NCBI RefSeq assembly: GCF_008065375.1
Contig: NZ_VJYI01000017.1
Location: forward strand, 211,287 to 275,286
DNA from: Nonomuraea sp. SYSU D8015
GTDB taxonomy: Bacteria > Actinomycetota > Actinomycetes > Streptosporangiales > Streptosporangiaceae
Reading direction: 5' to 3'
DNA: 64,000 bases
Under the pieces are notes generated by a model that saw only the letters and a program-made list of their open reading frames with translations, did not search any database and had not been told where the DNA came from. Both the position numbers and the translations under genes were made by a program. Positions 1 through 8,677 of this stretch are shown piece after piece; within the stretch, counting starts at the first letter, position 1; each line of letters opens with the position of its first letter.

Positions 1-168
1 CTTCTTCTGAAGCGCCGCAAGGACCCCGGGGAACTCCGGGATCTCCGGCAACGGGATGGTCCCGGCCAAGACAGCGGCCACCTTCTGCGGGTCGACCGGC
101 GCGCCGGCCAGCGCGGCGACGGCATTGCCGCCAAAGGAGAGCCGTGGATGACGGGCACCTTCGTCTAC
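1..168 (-). other. Open minus-strand frame running off the left edge
   Basis: The minus strand is open from about 168 leftwards to the window edge and its composition looks coding. It includes the stretch LAGTIPLPEIPEFPGVLAAL near the edge. A stop lies just upstream at 169-171, and the only start-like codon I see is a GTG at 79-81 without a clear ribosome binding site. It could be the 5' part of a gene whose start was lost when the neighbouring insertion element arrived, or a chance open frame. I do not recognise the product. Confidence 0.25.
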
Positions 169-212
169 TCAGAGGCCCTTTGGGCTTTTGACTGCGTCGG
201 CCTGCGCGACCC

Positions 213-817
213 CGAGGACTGAGGGCTACCCGACTCGACCTGATCCCCCAGGACTATCACAGTGGCGATGTCCAGCTCGTCGTCGGTTGCGTGCGATCAG
301 CGAGGCGTACAGCCCTGTCTCATTCTGCCTTCACGGGCCTGTCCCGTGCACATCTCGGCACCTTGATCGAGGGGCGGGCCGCCGGCGTGGGCTGGTCTTC
401 GTAGACCGGGTCCTGGTCACCCTCGCGCACCTGCGGCTGGACCTCACCCGCGCGGCCCTGGCCGAGCTGTTCGACGTCGACCGGTGCACCGTGACCAAGG
501 TCATCGGAGAGATCCGGCCGCTGCCGGCCGCCCGCGGCCTCGCTACCTTCTCCCGGTTCCGCCTGCGCACCCTGGCCGACGTCTTCGCCTATGCCCAGGC
601 CGACGGCGTGCGTCTCCGGTTGGACGGCACCGAGATCCAGGTCCGCCGACCCGCCGCCCACCGGCCCGGAAGGCGCCGGTTCGTCTCAGGCAAGCGGCGG
701 AAGCGCTACCACGGCAAGCGGGAGCACCTGGCCCAGACCATCGATGCCGTCGCGTCCTGGCCTCCGATCGGGCGGCCCGCCGCTGAGTATGCCGCGGTCT
801 GGCGACGCCGAACCTGA
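213..817 (+). pseudogene. Decayed IS5-family-like DDE transposase
   Basis: Two frames together resemble actinobacterial IS5-type (DDE superfamily) transposases. The first, about 288-404, reads FTGLSRAHLGTLIE, a typical N-terminal segment, and stops at the TAG at 402-404. The second frame takes over near 385 with GLVFVDRVLVTLAHLRLDL, the HTH region LFDVDRCTVTKVIGEIR, then LRTLADVFAYAQADGVRL and LDGTEIQVRRP. Roughly 20-40 residues expected between the two parts are missing, so there was a frameshifting deletion. After the FVSGKRR motif, near 700, the sequence no longer follows the family and the C-terminal catalytic part is absent. The product cannot be active. The frame assignment is read directly; the family name rests on recalled motifs. 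Confidence 0.7.
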
Positions 818-1113
818 CAGCGGCGCGTATCGCTGAACAGGGCACTGTCTTTAGAGCGATGTCTCATCAGCTTGGCCGAACGCCATTCAAAGTGACAGTG
901 CCAATCCGAGCGCGGTTCGGGAAAGGGCTGGATGGTTGCGGGATGCGCCCTCCTGCTGCAGCCCTCCCGATGATGTAGACCGCCCCCACACCCCGCACGG
1001 GATGAACCGGGTGCTCGCCGTGGTCCCGGGCGGGCGGGCCGTGCGCCCCGATGACGCCGCCAGGGCATCGGGCCCCGCGACCCGTGGCAGGTCGCCGGGC
1101 CGGTGACCGGTGG
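818..1113. other. Intergenic remnant, possible old IS end
   Basis: No gene is convincing here. The stretch near 840-875 (containing AGAGCGATGTCTCATCAG) follows the broken transposase and may include a terminal repeat of the old element, but no partner repeat was found at the left side, so this is only a guess. Confidence 0.2.
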
Positions 1114-2697
1114 TCAGCTCGGGATAGCGCTGCCCTCGCAACCTTTGCCGATCTGGCCCGTCTCGAGGTACCGCACCACGTCGGCGGCGCACTTGGGCAC
1201 CCGGGTGGTCGACACGTGCACGTCGTCGGCGACCGTATAGACGGTGCCGCCGATGGCGCGCCGGGTCTGCAGCGTCCAGTCGTAGACGGACATGAACTCG
1301 TGCAGGTGCCCCGCCAGCACCAGTGACCCGCTGCTCCGCTTCAACGTGGCCTGCTGCACCGGCAGCGGCCAGCCGGGACACATGACAGGCAGTCCCCAGG
1401 ACCGGCCGGTCGCCGGATGGCGCTTCACGAGCTGCTGGTAGTCATGCCAGGCGGTGTCGAAACCGGCCCGGCTGCTGTCCTCGTTGCACGCGACGGCCAA
1501 GTTCATGGTCCTGTTCAGTGTTTCGGGCGCGCCGGGCACGGGCGTCCCCATCATCGGTGCGCCGAGCAGCTCCTTGACGGCGGGCGGAACGGTGGTGCCC
1601 GTCGCCGTCCGCAGTTCGGCCAGCGCCTTGCCCGCGCGCACCCACTCGGTCGAGTTGCGGCTGGCCAGGTCGGCGACGGCCGAGCCGTCGATGGGCCGCT
1701 GCAGGTCGGTGTAGGTCTTGGGGCTCTGGTCGTACGCGCGGACCAGCTTCGCCACCTCCTCGCGCACCTTCCGTGCGGTGGCACCGAGACCGTAGGTCCC
1801 GTCGCGGCGGGCCAGCCAGGCGGCCATGCGCCCGAAGTTGCGCTCGGCCGCCTCCGCGCTGTCCCTGGCGTGCTCGTCAATACGGGTCCACGGCGGCGCC
1901 ACGCTGTCCAGGAAGGCCCGTCCGGTGTGCCCGGGGAACAGGCTGCGGTACACCATGCCCAGATAGGTGCCCCAGGAGAAGCCGAGCAGGTTGAGTTTGC
2001 TCTCACCCAGCGCGGTCCGTACCAGGTCCAGGTCCTTGGCCACGTTCTCGGTGGTGAGCTGTCCGAGGAAGGCGGGGTCAGAGCGTCCGCACTTCTGGTT
2101 GGCGGCGACCTGGGCGTCGTATATCTTCCTGGCCGCCTCCTTGGTCAGCGTGCCGGGCTCCCGCGGGCCCACTGGCGAGAAGGTGCAGGCGACCTTGGTG
2201 CTGTTCCCGACCCCGCGCGGGTCGAAGCCGATGATGTCGTACCGCTCGTTGAGCCCCGCCATCTCCTCGTTCCTGAGCGCGGCCCGCAGGACCGGGTCCA
2301 GGTATCCGCTGTTGCCCGGCCCGCCCGGCAGGACGGCAACGGCGCCGAGCCGGTGGGCCTCGTCCGTGGCGGCCAGCCGGGTCACCGCGATGTCGATCTT
2401 CCGCCCGCTGGGGTCACGATGGTTCAGCGGGACGCTGACCGTGCCGCACTCCAGGCGCTTCATCAAGGAGTGGAACGCCGCAACCTTGTCCTCCGCCACG
2501 CCCAGGCTCCGGATCACCTCGTCGGTGTAGGCCGGGCAGGATTTCCACTGCACGGAAGACACGCCGGAGCTCGAGCTGGGGTTCGCGGTGGCGCTCGCGC
2601 TCGCGGCGACGGTGGCGGTGGCACCCGCCGCGGAAGGATGCGCCGCCAACCCCGCCAGCGCCAGGGCCAGTGCCGTCAGTGAAGTTCGGTACGTCAT
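1114..2697 (-). CDS. Secreted alpha/beta-hydrolase, S33 tripeptidyl aminopeptidase-like
   Basis: This 527-residue protein has an N-terminal signal peptide (hydrophobic LTALALALAGLAA, residues about 7-19) followed by an Ala/Ser-rich stretch, so it is probably exported. The fold is an alpha/beta hydrolase of peptidase family S33: oxyanion motif GGPG at 125-128, FDPRG at 158-162, nucleophile elbow GFSWG with Ser241, and a C-terminal TAP-like domain with a conserved Cys near the end. Such enzymes release N-terminal tripeptides from extracellular proteins. I chose the ATG at 2697 because it directly precedes the signal peptide; an upstream GTG at 2781 would add 28 charged residues before it. In the TAP-like domain the usual Asp-x-Val-Thr-Pro acid motif is replaced by LAGHLHEF, so the catalytic acid may be Glu. 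It is monocistronic. Confidence 0.85.
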   Translation of the reverse strand: MTYRTSLTALALALAGLAAHPSAAGATATVAASASATANPSSSSGVSSVQWKSCPAYTDEVIRSLGVAEDKVAAFHSLMKRLECGTVSVPLNHRDPSGRKIDIAVTRLAATDEAHRLGAVAVLPGGPGNSGYLDPVLRAALRNEEMAGLNERYDIIGFDPRGVGNSTKVACTFSPVGPREPGTLTKEAARKIYDAQVAANQKCGRSDPAFLGQLTTENVAKDLDLVRTALGESKLNLLGFSWGTYLGMVYRSLFPGHTGRAFLDSVAPPWTRIDEHARDSAEAAERNFGRMAAWLARRDGTYGLGATARKVREEVAKLVRAYDQSPKTYTDLQRPIDGSAVADLASRNSTEWVRAGKALAELRTATGTTVPPAVKELLGAPMMGTPVPGAPETLNRTMNLAVACNEDSSRAGFDTAWHDYQQLVKRHPATGRSWGLPVMCPGWPLPVQQATLKRSSGSLVLAGHLHEFMSVYDWTLQTRRAIGGTVYTVADDVHVSTTRVPKCAADVVRYLETGQIGKGCEGSAIPS

Positions 2698-2849
2698 GCG
2701 GATCAGTAGTAGAGCGGCGGTTGTTTCCTTACTGTTTCTACGAGGCTGGTCGCCCGCCCTACGCAGCCTCTCAAGATCCACGCCGAACTGACATCCGCAA
2801 GCGCCTCAGACAACGCCCCCGGATCCGCGCAGACTCTTGACGAAGAAAA

Positions 2850-2870
2850 ATGAACGTACTTTTAATTCAT
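2850..2870. promoter_or_regulatory. Candidate TetR operator
   Basis: The arms ATGAA and TTCAT are inverted around an 11-base AT-rich spacer immediately upstream of the TetR start at 2873. The position suits autoregulation. The arms are short, so this is a tentative call. Confidence 0.3.
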
Positions 2871-2872
2871 CT

Positions 2873-3478
2873 ATGGGGCGTATCGCTGGTGTGACGGCCG
2901 CCGAGACGCGTGAGCGGCTCCTGCGCGCGGCCGCCGACGTCTTCGCCCGGCGCGGGTACGACGGCACCCGCGTGGCCGACATCGCCGCGGCCGCGGGCGT
3001 GAGCAACGGCGCCCTCTACGCGCACTTCGGCTCGAAGGCCGCTCTGCTGGTGGCCGCGCTGCGGGCGCACGGGCGGCGGCTGCTGGCCGAGCTGTTCGCC
3101 GCAGACCCGGACCGGTCGGTGACGGAGTTGCTGCTGGTCATCGGCCGCTGGCTGCCGCGCCGCCGCGACCCGCAGGGCTATCTCATCGTCGAAGCGCTGG
3201 TCGCGGCCCGCCGCGACGAGGACGTCGCTGGGCCGATGCGCGACTACGTCGGCGAGCGGGCCGACTGGATCGCCGAGCTCGTCCGGGTCGCGCAGTCCGG
3301 CCGCGAGCTCGACCCGGCGCTGTCGCCGGACGCGCTCGCGCACTTCTGCCTCCTGCTCGCGATGGGCAGCGCACTCGTCACGCCGGACCTGCACGCCGTG
3401 GACGACGAGGAATGGGCCGCCCTGCTCAGCCGGGTCGTCACCGCCCTGGCCCCGCCTCACAAGGAGGAAACGCCATGA
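2873..3478 (+). CDS. TetR-family transcriptional regulator
   Basis: The protein has 201 residues. Its N-terminal HTH is typical of TetR (RERLLRAAADVFARRGYDGT, then VADIAAAAGVSNGALYAHFG and a SKAALL helix), and the remainder is a helical ligand-binding domain of usual length. I chose the ATG at 2873; a TTG at 2837 would add 12 unlikely residues rich in Lys and Asn. The stop overlaps the ATG of the ferredoxin gene (ATGA), so the regulator is translationally coupled to the ferredoxin and P450 genes and probably represses them. The inducing ligand, likely a hydrophobic P450 substrate, cannot be read from sequence. Confidence 0.88.
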   Translation: MGRIAGVTAAETRERLLRAAADVFARRGYDGTRVADIAAAAGVSNGALYAHFGSKAALLVAALRAHGRRLLAELFAADPDRSVTELLLVIGRWLPRRRDPQGYLIVEALVAARRDEDVAGPMRDYVGERADWIAELVRVAQSGRELDPALSPDALAHFCLLLAMGSALVTPDLHAVDDEEWAALLSRVVTALAPPHKEETP

Positions 3479-3675
3479 AACTGCGCATCGACTCCGGGCG
3501 CTGCCAGGGGCACGGCCGCTGCTACGACCTGGCCCCCGGGCTGTTCGGCGAGGACGACGAGGGCTACGGGACCGTGCCCGGCACCGGCGTCGTCCCGCCC
3601 GGCGACGAGCGCACCGCGCGCCTGGCGGTGTCCAACTGTCCCGAACGGGCGATAGAGCTCCACGAGGAGGCCTGA
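3475..3675 (+). CDS. [3Fe-4S] ferredoxin, P450 electron donor
   Basis: A 66-residue ferredoxin with Cys10, Cys16 and Cys55 in the pattern CxxHxxC followed by a distant CP. The position normally held by the second cysteine of a 4Fe-4S motif is His13, which fits the single-cluster ferredoxins found beside actinobacterial cytochromes P450. A strong AAGGAGG ribosome binding site precedes the ATG at 3475. The gene overlaps the TetR stop upstream and ends one base before the P450 ATG, so the three form one operon. Its role is to pass electrons from a ferredoxin reductase, not encoded nearby, to the P450. Confidence 0.92.
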   Translation: MKLRIDSGRCQGHGRCYDLAPGLFGEDDEGYGTVPGTGVVPPGDERTARLAVSNCPERAIELHEEA

Positions 3676-3676
3676 C

Positions 3677-4954
3677 ATGACCGTGGACGACCGCTTCACC
3701 CAGGACTTCAGGGAGACGCGCGGAGACCTGCCCCTCGGCACGCGCAACGAGATCATCACCGGTCCGGTCTCGGACTGGGCGACCGACTTCTCCCACCTCG
3801 AGCCGGAGTGGGTGGCCGACCCGTATCCGATCCAGGACGATCTGCGGCAGCGCTGCCCGATCGCGCACACCGAGCGGTTCGGCGGCGGCTGGCTGCCCAC
3901 GCGCTACGAGGACGTCGCGGCGATCGCGTACGACACGGAGCACTTCTCCTCGCGGTCGATCATCATGAGCAACTTCCGGCCGCCCAAGGAGCTGGCGCCG
4001 ATGGGCGGCTCGCCGCCGATCTCCTCCGACCCGCCCTTCCACCACGACGCCCGCAAGCTGCTGCTGCCGGCCTTCACCAAGAGCGCGGTCGCCCGGCGGG
4101 AGGAGGCGACCAGGGCGTACTGCCACGCGCTCATCGACGCCCTGGAGGGGCAGGAGGTCGTCGACGCCGCCCGCGACTACGCCCAGCACATCCCGGTGCG
4201 GGTCATCGCCGACATGCTCGGCTTCCCGCCGGAGGACGGGCCGCGCTTCCGCGAGTTCATCGAGAACGCGCTCGAAGGCGTCAACTTGCCCCCCGAAGAG
4301 CGCATGGAGCGGATGGGACGGCTGTTCGACTACCTGCTGGCCCAGATCCGCGACCACGTGGACCACCCGCGCGACGACCTGACGACGTACCTGATCAACG
4401 CCGAGCTCTACGGGCGGAAGCTGGCCCCCGACCATGTGGCGGGGACGATGGCGCTGCTGCTCATCGCCGGGATCGACACCACCTGGAGCGCGATCGGCGC
4501 GTCGCTGTGGCACCTGGCCAAGACCCCGGCCGACCGGGAGCGGCTGGTCGCCGAGCCGGGGTTGCTGCCCACCGCGATGGAGGAGCTGCTGCGCGTGTAC
4601 GCGCCGGTGACGATGGCGCGGCTGGTCAAGGAGGACATGCGCTGGCGCGGCGTCGACATGAAGGCCGACGACTGGGTGCTGCTGTCGTTCCCGGCGGCCA
4701 ACCGCGACCCGGCGCAGTTCGAGCGGGCGGACGAGGTGGTGATCGACCGCGAGGTCAACCGCCACGTCGCCTTCGGCCTGGGCATCCACCGCTGTGTGGG
4801 CTCCCACCTGGCGCGCATGGAGCTGCGGGTCGCGCTGGAGGTCTGGCTGCAGCGCATTCCGGCCTTCACGCTCGCTGACCCCTCGGCGGTGACGTGGGCC
4901 CCGGGCCAGGTACGCGGGCCGCGTACGCTCCCGATCCGGATCACTCCTGGCTGA
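3677..4954 (+). CDS. Cytochrome P450
   Basis: A soluble bacterial P450 of 425 residues. The I-helix oxygen-activating motif AGIDTT, the K-helix ExxR (EELLR) and the heme-binding loop FGLGIHRCVG with axial Cys373 are all present, so the enzyme should be an active monooxygenase. It starts with ATG at 3677, one base after the ferredoxin stop. The substrate is unknown; the operon contains no polyketide, peptide or terpene synthase, so a catabolic or detoxifying hydroxylation under the linked TetR regulator is as likely as a biosynthetic role. The last 14 bases overlap convergently with the end of the ABC permease gene on the other strand. Confidence 0.95.
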   Translation: MTVDDRFTQDFRETRGDLPLGTRNEIITGPVSDWATDFSHLEPEWVADPYPIQDDLRQRCPIAHTERFGGGWLPTRYEDVAAIAYDTEHFSSRSIIMSNFRPPKELAPMGGSPPISSDPPFHHDARKLLLPAFTKSAVARREEATRAYCHALIDALEGQEVVDAARDYAQHIPVRVIADMLGFPPEDGPRFREFIENALEGVNLPPEERMERMGRLFDYLLAQIRDHVDHPRDDLTTYLINAELYGRKLAPDHVAGTMALLLIAGIDTTWSAIGASLWHLAKTPADRERLVAEPGLLPTAMEELLRVYAPVTMARLVKEDMRWRGVDMKADDWVLLSFPAANRDPAQFERADEVVIDREVNRHVAFGLGIHRCVGSHLARMELRVALEVWLQRIPAFTLADPSAVTWAPGQVRGPRTLPIRITPG

Positions 4955-5798
4955 GCCGGCGGGCGTCGGCCACGAGCGCCACGGCCACGCCGGTGACGGC
5001 CAGCGCGACAGCGGGCACGATCGCCAGGCGGGGCGCGGCGACGAGAAGCGGCACGGCCTCGCTCACCATGCCGCCCCAGTCGGTCGCGGGCGGGGGCAGC
5101 CCGATGCCGAGGAAGCTCAGGGAGGTCGCCGCGATCAGCGTGCGGCCGAGGTCGGCGGTGGCGACCGTGAGCACCGGCCCGGCGATGTGCGGGCCGATCG
5201 TGCGGCGCAGCAGGTAGGACGGCGACGCCCCCATGGCCCGGGCGGCGAGCACGAACCCCGACGCGGCCACCCGCCGGGTCGCCGTGTGCGCGACGAGGCC
5301 GCAGCTCACCCAACCGAACGGGACGAGCGCCGCCACGACCGTGCCCGGTCCTGGCGGCAGGACGCCTGCCAGCGCGAGGGCGAACGTGAGCCCGGGCAGC
5401 GCGAGCGCCACCGCGGACGCGTGCCGCAGCAGCCGCTCCGGCACCCCACCGGCCAGCCCCGCCACGGCGCCGGCGACCGTCCCGAACGCCGTGGTGATCG
5501 CCGTGACGGCGAGGGCGGTCAGCAGGGACACCGCGCCCGCGGCCGCCGTCCTGGTGAGCAGGTCGCGGCCGAGCTGGTCGGTGCCCAGCCAGTGCTCCGC
5601 GCCCGGCGGCAGCAGCGCACGCGCGGGATCCGGCAGATACGGGTCGTACGGCGACACGAGCGGCGTGAGCCCGCAGAACACCACGACCCCGGCCAGCAAC
5701 GCGACCCCGGCGCGCCCGCCCACGCCCGCCGCCCGTCCCCGCACGGCGGCGGGGCCCGGAACGGCGGCGCGGCCCTTCAGGACGGCGCGGCCCTTCAC
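4941..5798 (-). CDS. ABC transporter permease, DppC/OppC type
   Basis: The 285-residue inner-membrane protein has an N-terminal membrane anchor and the extracytoplasmic motif HWLGTDQLGRDLLTR typical of OppC/DppC/NikC permeases, then five hydrophobic segments. The cytoplasmic coupling loop contains ARAMGASPSYLLRRT, the EAA-type motif that contacts the ATPase. The GTG start at 5798 overlaps the stop of the partner permease (GTGA). No ATPase gene follows: the next gene downstream is the convergent P450. The importer must therefore use ATP-binding subunits encoded elsewhere. The N-terminus carries a short Gly/Ala/Arg-rich stretch with repeated KGRA and RGRA motifs. Confidence 0.9.
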   Translation of the reverse strand: MKGRAVLKGRAAVPGPAAVRGRAAGVGGRAGVALLAGVVVFCGLTPLVSPYDPYLPDPARALLPPGAEHWLGTDQLGRDLLTRTAAAGAVSLLTALAVTAITTAFGTVAGAVAGLAGGVPERLLRHASAVALALPGLTFALALAGVLPPGPGTVVAALVPFGWVSCGLVAHTATRRVAASGFVLAARAMGASPSYLLRRTIGPHIAGPVLTVATADLGRTLIAATSLSFLGIGLPPPATDWGGMVSEAVPLLVAAPRLAIVPAVALAVTGVAVALVADARRLSQE

Positions 5799-6700
5799 GA
5801 CCGCCGCACCCGGGGATCGGCCGCCGCCAGGCAGAGGTCCGCCACGGCCAGCACCAGCACCGTCGCCACCCCGACGACCAGTACGTACGCCTGCACCACC
5901 GGCAGATCCCGCTGCCTGATCGCCGAGATCGCCAGCTGCCCCACCCCCGGCCAGGAGAACAACGTCTCCACCACCACGGCCCCGGCCACCAGGTCGGCGA
6001 GCACCGCGCCGGCCGCCGCGATCGCGTTCGGCGCGGCCACCCGCAGCGCGTGCACCGACACGGCGCGCCGCGCGCTCAGACCCTTGGCCGCGGCCAGCCT
6101 CACGAAGGGCAGCGCCAGCGCCTGCGCCAGGTCGGCCCGCAGCAGCCGGGCCAGCGTGGCCGCGCCCGCCAGCCCCAGCGTCAGCGCGGGCAGCACCACG
6201 GCCCCGGGACCGGAGTCACCGCCGGTGGGCAGGGCCCGCAGGCCCACCGCGACCACGCTGATCAGCAGGATCCCGACGATGTACGGCGGCACGCTCGCCA
6301 CCGCCACCGCCACGGCCGTCACGACGCGCCCGCCCGGCCAGAACGCGGCGAGCAGCGCGAGCCCGACCGCGACCAGCGCCGCCGCCCCCGCCAGCCGCAA
6401 CGTCGCCGGCAGCCGGGCGGCGATCTCACCGCTCACCGGAGAGCGGTCCACGTAGGAACGCCCGAGATCGCCCCGCACCACGTCCGACAACCACTCCACG
6501 TACCTGACCGGCAGCGGCTGATCGAGCCCCAGCTCCGCCCGCAGGGTCGCGATGCTGCCCGCCGTCGGCTGGATCCCGCCCCGGCGCAGGATCTCCTCGG
6601 CCGGATCGCCGGGCGCCAGCGCGGTCAGCAGGAAGACCAGCACCGACAGGACCAGCAGCACGAGCAGTGTCTCCGCACCGCGCCGCAGCAGGAAACCCAC
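5795..6700 (-). CDS. ABC transporter permease, DppB/OppB type
   Basis: A 301-residue permease with the typical DppB/NikB start (one membrane segment, then LAPGDPAEEILRRGG), the conserved LGLDQPLPVRYVEWL segment and five further membrane segments. The EAA loop reads AAAKGLSARRAVSVHALR. A GTG at 6700 is used; the substrate-binding protein gene ends one base upstream, so the genes are co-transcribed and probably coupled. Together with the following permease it forms the membrane channel of a family 5 importer for peptides, nickel or metal chelates. Confidence 0.9.
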   Translation of the reverse strand: MGFLLRRGAETLLVLLVLSVLVFLLTALAPGDPAEEILRRGGIQPTAGSIATLRAELGLDQPLPVRYVEWLSDVVRGDLGRSYVDRSPVSGEIAARLPATLRLAGAAALVAVGLALLAAFWPGGRVVTAVAVAVASVPPYIVGILLISVVAVGLRALPTGGDSGPGAVVLPALTLGLAGAATLARLLRADLAQALALPFVRLAAAKGLSARRAVSVHALRVAAPNAIAAAGAVLADLVAGAVVVETLFSWPGVGQLAISAIRQRDLPVVQAYVLVVGVATVLVLAVADLCLAAADPRVRRS

Positions 6701-6701
6701 G

Positions 6702-8255
6702 TCAGCCCGACGGCGTCAGCTTGCCGAGATCCACGACATACGCCGCATTCTGCACCACGCCGCCGACCTGGGCGGTCGTCACCACGGGATTGTCCTGATA
6801 GGCCAGCGGGATCATCGGCCGGTCGGCCGCGAGCAGCCGCTGGACCCGCCGGTACAGATCGCGCCGCCGCCCCGCGTCGGTCTCGGCCGCCGCCTGATCC
6901 GCGAGCGTGTCGAACTCCTCGCTGCGGTAGCCGAGCCTGCGTTCGACGTTCCAGGCGGCGTCGGAGCGCAGGAACCGGCGGAACAGGTAGTCGGCGTCCC
7001 CGTTGGGCACGCTGTACGCGCTGAGGAAGACGTCGTAGTCGCCGGCCTCCATGACGGCCTTCGTCGCCTCCGCCACCGTCACCTTCGCCGGCAGCCCCGC
7101 CTGCTCGAACGCCGCCCGCAGCACCTCGGCCATGTCGGTGTAGGGGAACTGCCCGGTCTCGGCCGACGAGATGAGGATCGTGACCGGCGCCGCGGGCTTT
7201 CCGGCCGCGCTCACCAGTGCCCGCGCCTTCGCCGGATCGTGGACGGCCGTGATGCCCGGATCGCTCAGCTCGCCGAAGACCGGCGACAGGAACGCCCCAC
7301 CGGGCGTCGCCGTGCCGGCGAGCAGCTTGCCGGCGATCGTCCGGCGGTCGACGGCCAGCTCCGCCGCCTCCCGCAGCCGCGGATCGGAGAACGGCTTCCG
7401 CGAGCCGTTGAAGGTGAGATAGTGCGTCAGCGCCGAAGGACTGCGCACGACCCTGAACCGGTTGTCGGCGGCCACGGCGGCGACCTGCCCGGACAGCAGC
7501 GCCCCCTTGTCGATCAGCCCGTCCACCTCGCCGGCGCGCAGCGCGGCGACCCGCGCGTTGGCGTCCGGGATCACCTTGATCACGACCTTGTCGTACGCCG
7601 GCGCGGCCCCGTGGTAGTGCGGGTTGGCGGCCAGCTCCGCCTCCTGCCCCTTGACCCACCGCGCGAGCGTGTACGGACCGGTCCCCACGGGGTCGCCGGC
7701 GAAGTCGCCCGACGCGGCGAACGCCTTCGGGGACTGCACCATGCTGTAGAACCCGGCCAGCCGCCCCGGCAGATCCGCCACGGGCTCCCGCAGCTCGAAC
7801 GTCACCCGGTTCGCGCCGTCCGCCCGCACCTCGCCGAGCTTGCCGTACGCGACCTCCATCCCGGCGTCGAGGCTGAAGAACGCCGACTGCCGGGGCGCGA
7901 TCCGCAGGAACCGCTTGACGTTGGCCACCACCGCCTCGGCGTCCAGCGCCGTCCCGTCGCTGAAGCGCACCCCTTCGCGCAGCGTGAACGTCCACCGCTT
8001 GCCGCCGTCCGCGCTCGCCCAGGCCGTGGCGAGCGCGGGCACCGGCCGCAGCCGGTCGTCCACGGTCACCAGCGGCTCCCAGACGCGGAGGGTCTGATGC
8101 GTGAAGTACGGATCCTGCGGGCCCGCGACCAGGTCACGGGGAGCCGCCAATGTGATCCGGCCGGTGTCGTCCCCGGCCTCGGGCGAGCCGCCGCATCCTG
8201 CCAGGGCTCCTGCTGACAGCACGGTCAGCGCCACGATCGCGGCTCGTCCCCGCAC
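6702..8255 (-). CDS. Family 5 extracellular solute-binding lipoprotein
   Basis: This SBP_bac_5 lipoprotein of 517 residues begins with a signal peptide ending in the lipobox LAGC, followed by a Gly/Ser linker. The body shows family features such as the WTFTLREGVRFSDGT motif near the N-terminus and GTGPYTLARWVKGQE in the middle. I chose the GTG at 8255 because GAGGGGAG lies just upstream; the longer TTG-started form would add 12 Arg-rich residues. Family 5 proteins bind oligopeptides, nickel or metallophore complexes. A Zur-like box sits about 35-55 bases upstream, so I infer uptake of zinc or a zinc-binding small molecule, but the ligand is not readable from the sequence. Confidence 0.9.
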   Translation of the reverse strand: MRGRAAIVALTVLSAGALAGCGGSPEAGDDTGRITLAAPRDLVAGPQDPYFTHQTLRVWEPLVTVDDRLRPVPALATAWASADGGKRWTFTLREGVRFSDGTALDAEAVVANVKRFLRIAPRQSAFFSLDAGMEVAYGKLGEVRADGANRVTFELREPVADLPGRLAGFYSMVQSPKAFAASGDFAGDPVGTGPYTLARWVKGQEAELAANPHYHGAAPAYDKVVIKVIPDANARVAALRAGEVDGLIDKGALLSGQVAAVAADNRFRVVRSPSALTHYLTFNGSRKPFSDPRLREAAELAVDRRTIAGKLLAGTATPGGAFLSPVFGELSDPGITAVHDPAKARALVSAAGKPAAPVTILISSAETGQFPYTDMAEVLRAAFEQAGLPAKVTVAEATKAVMEAGDYDVFLSAYSVPNGDADYLFRRFLRSDAAWNVERRLGYRSEEFDTLADQAAAETDAGRRRDLYRRVQRLLAADRPMIPLAYQDNPVVTTAQVGGVVQNAAYVVDLGKLTPSG

Positions 8256-8290
8256 CCTGTTCTCCCCTCGTCGCCGACGATCTCGCCGCA

Positions 8291-8310
8291 ACGATAATGG
8301 TTTTCATCAT
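8291..8310. promoter_or_regulatory. Zur/Fur-type box
   Basis: On the minus strand the site reads TGAAAACCATTATCG, close to the actinobacterial Zur 7-1-7 pattern TGAAAAT-G-ATTTTCA. It is an AT-rich island in GC-rich DNA, 36-55 bases upstream of the GTG of the family 5 binding protein, where a repressor would cover the promoter. The match to Zur versus other Fur-family proteins is inferred from the consensus I recall. Confidence 0.5.
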
Positions 8311-8422
8311 GGGTGGAAAGCGGGCGGCGCACTCGAGAAGATCCGCATATGCGCGTCTTGTGCCGAGCGGCGCCGGCCGGCGCGACCCCGGAGGCCGCGT
8401 GCCGGCCGCGCCGGACCGACGA

Positions 8423-8605
8423 TCAGTCCCGCACGGCCTTGTGCACGCCGTACAGGGTCTCCAGCCCGCCGACGACCATGAGGACCACCCCCAGCTTCGA
8501 CGGCGTGAAGATGAAGATCTCGACGTCGAGGCCGAACAGCCACAACGCCAGGCCGGCGACGAAAGTGGCCAGGCCGGTGATGAGCGTCTTGCGGGCGGAG
8601 GTCAT
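8423..8605 (-). CDS. Small two-helix membrane protein, DUF5708-like
   Basis: A 60-residue protein with two hydrophobic segments (LATFVAGLALWLFGL and LGVVLMVVGGLETLYGV) separated by a short loop. Length and layout resemble small actinobacterial membrane proteins of the DUF5708 type, whose function is unknown. There is no strong ribosome binding site; instead TAGCGT lies 6 bases before the ATG (minus strand, 8612-8617), as in leaderless transcripts. The gene stands alone between the acyl-CoA synthetase and the ABC importer. Confidence 0.65.
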   Translation of the reverse strand: MTSARKTLITGLATFVAGLALWLFGLDVEIFIFTPSKLGVVLMVVGGLETLYGVHKAVRD

Positions 8606-8677
8606 GGGGAAACGCTAGTGAAAGGCCGGCCCTCCGGGCTTCCTGCGTGTTGAGGAGATCGGCGTACACCTTTCGAT

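Noticed and set aside
3475..4954. P450 operon as part of a natural-product cluster
   Set aside because: No polyketide, non-ribosomal peptide, terpene or RiPP core gene adjoins it, and the acyl-CoA synthetase at 8.7 kb is a stand-alone FadD type without carrier protein.
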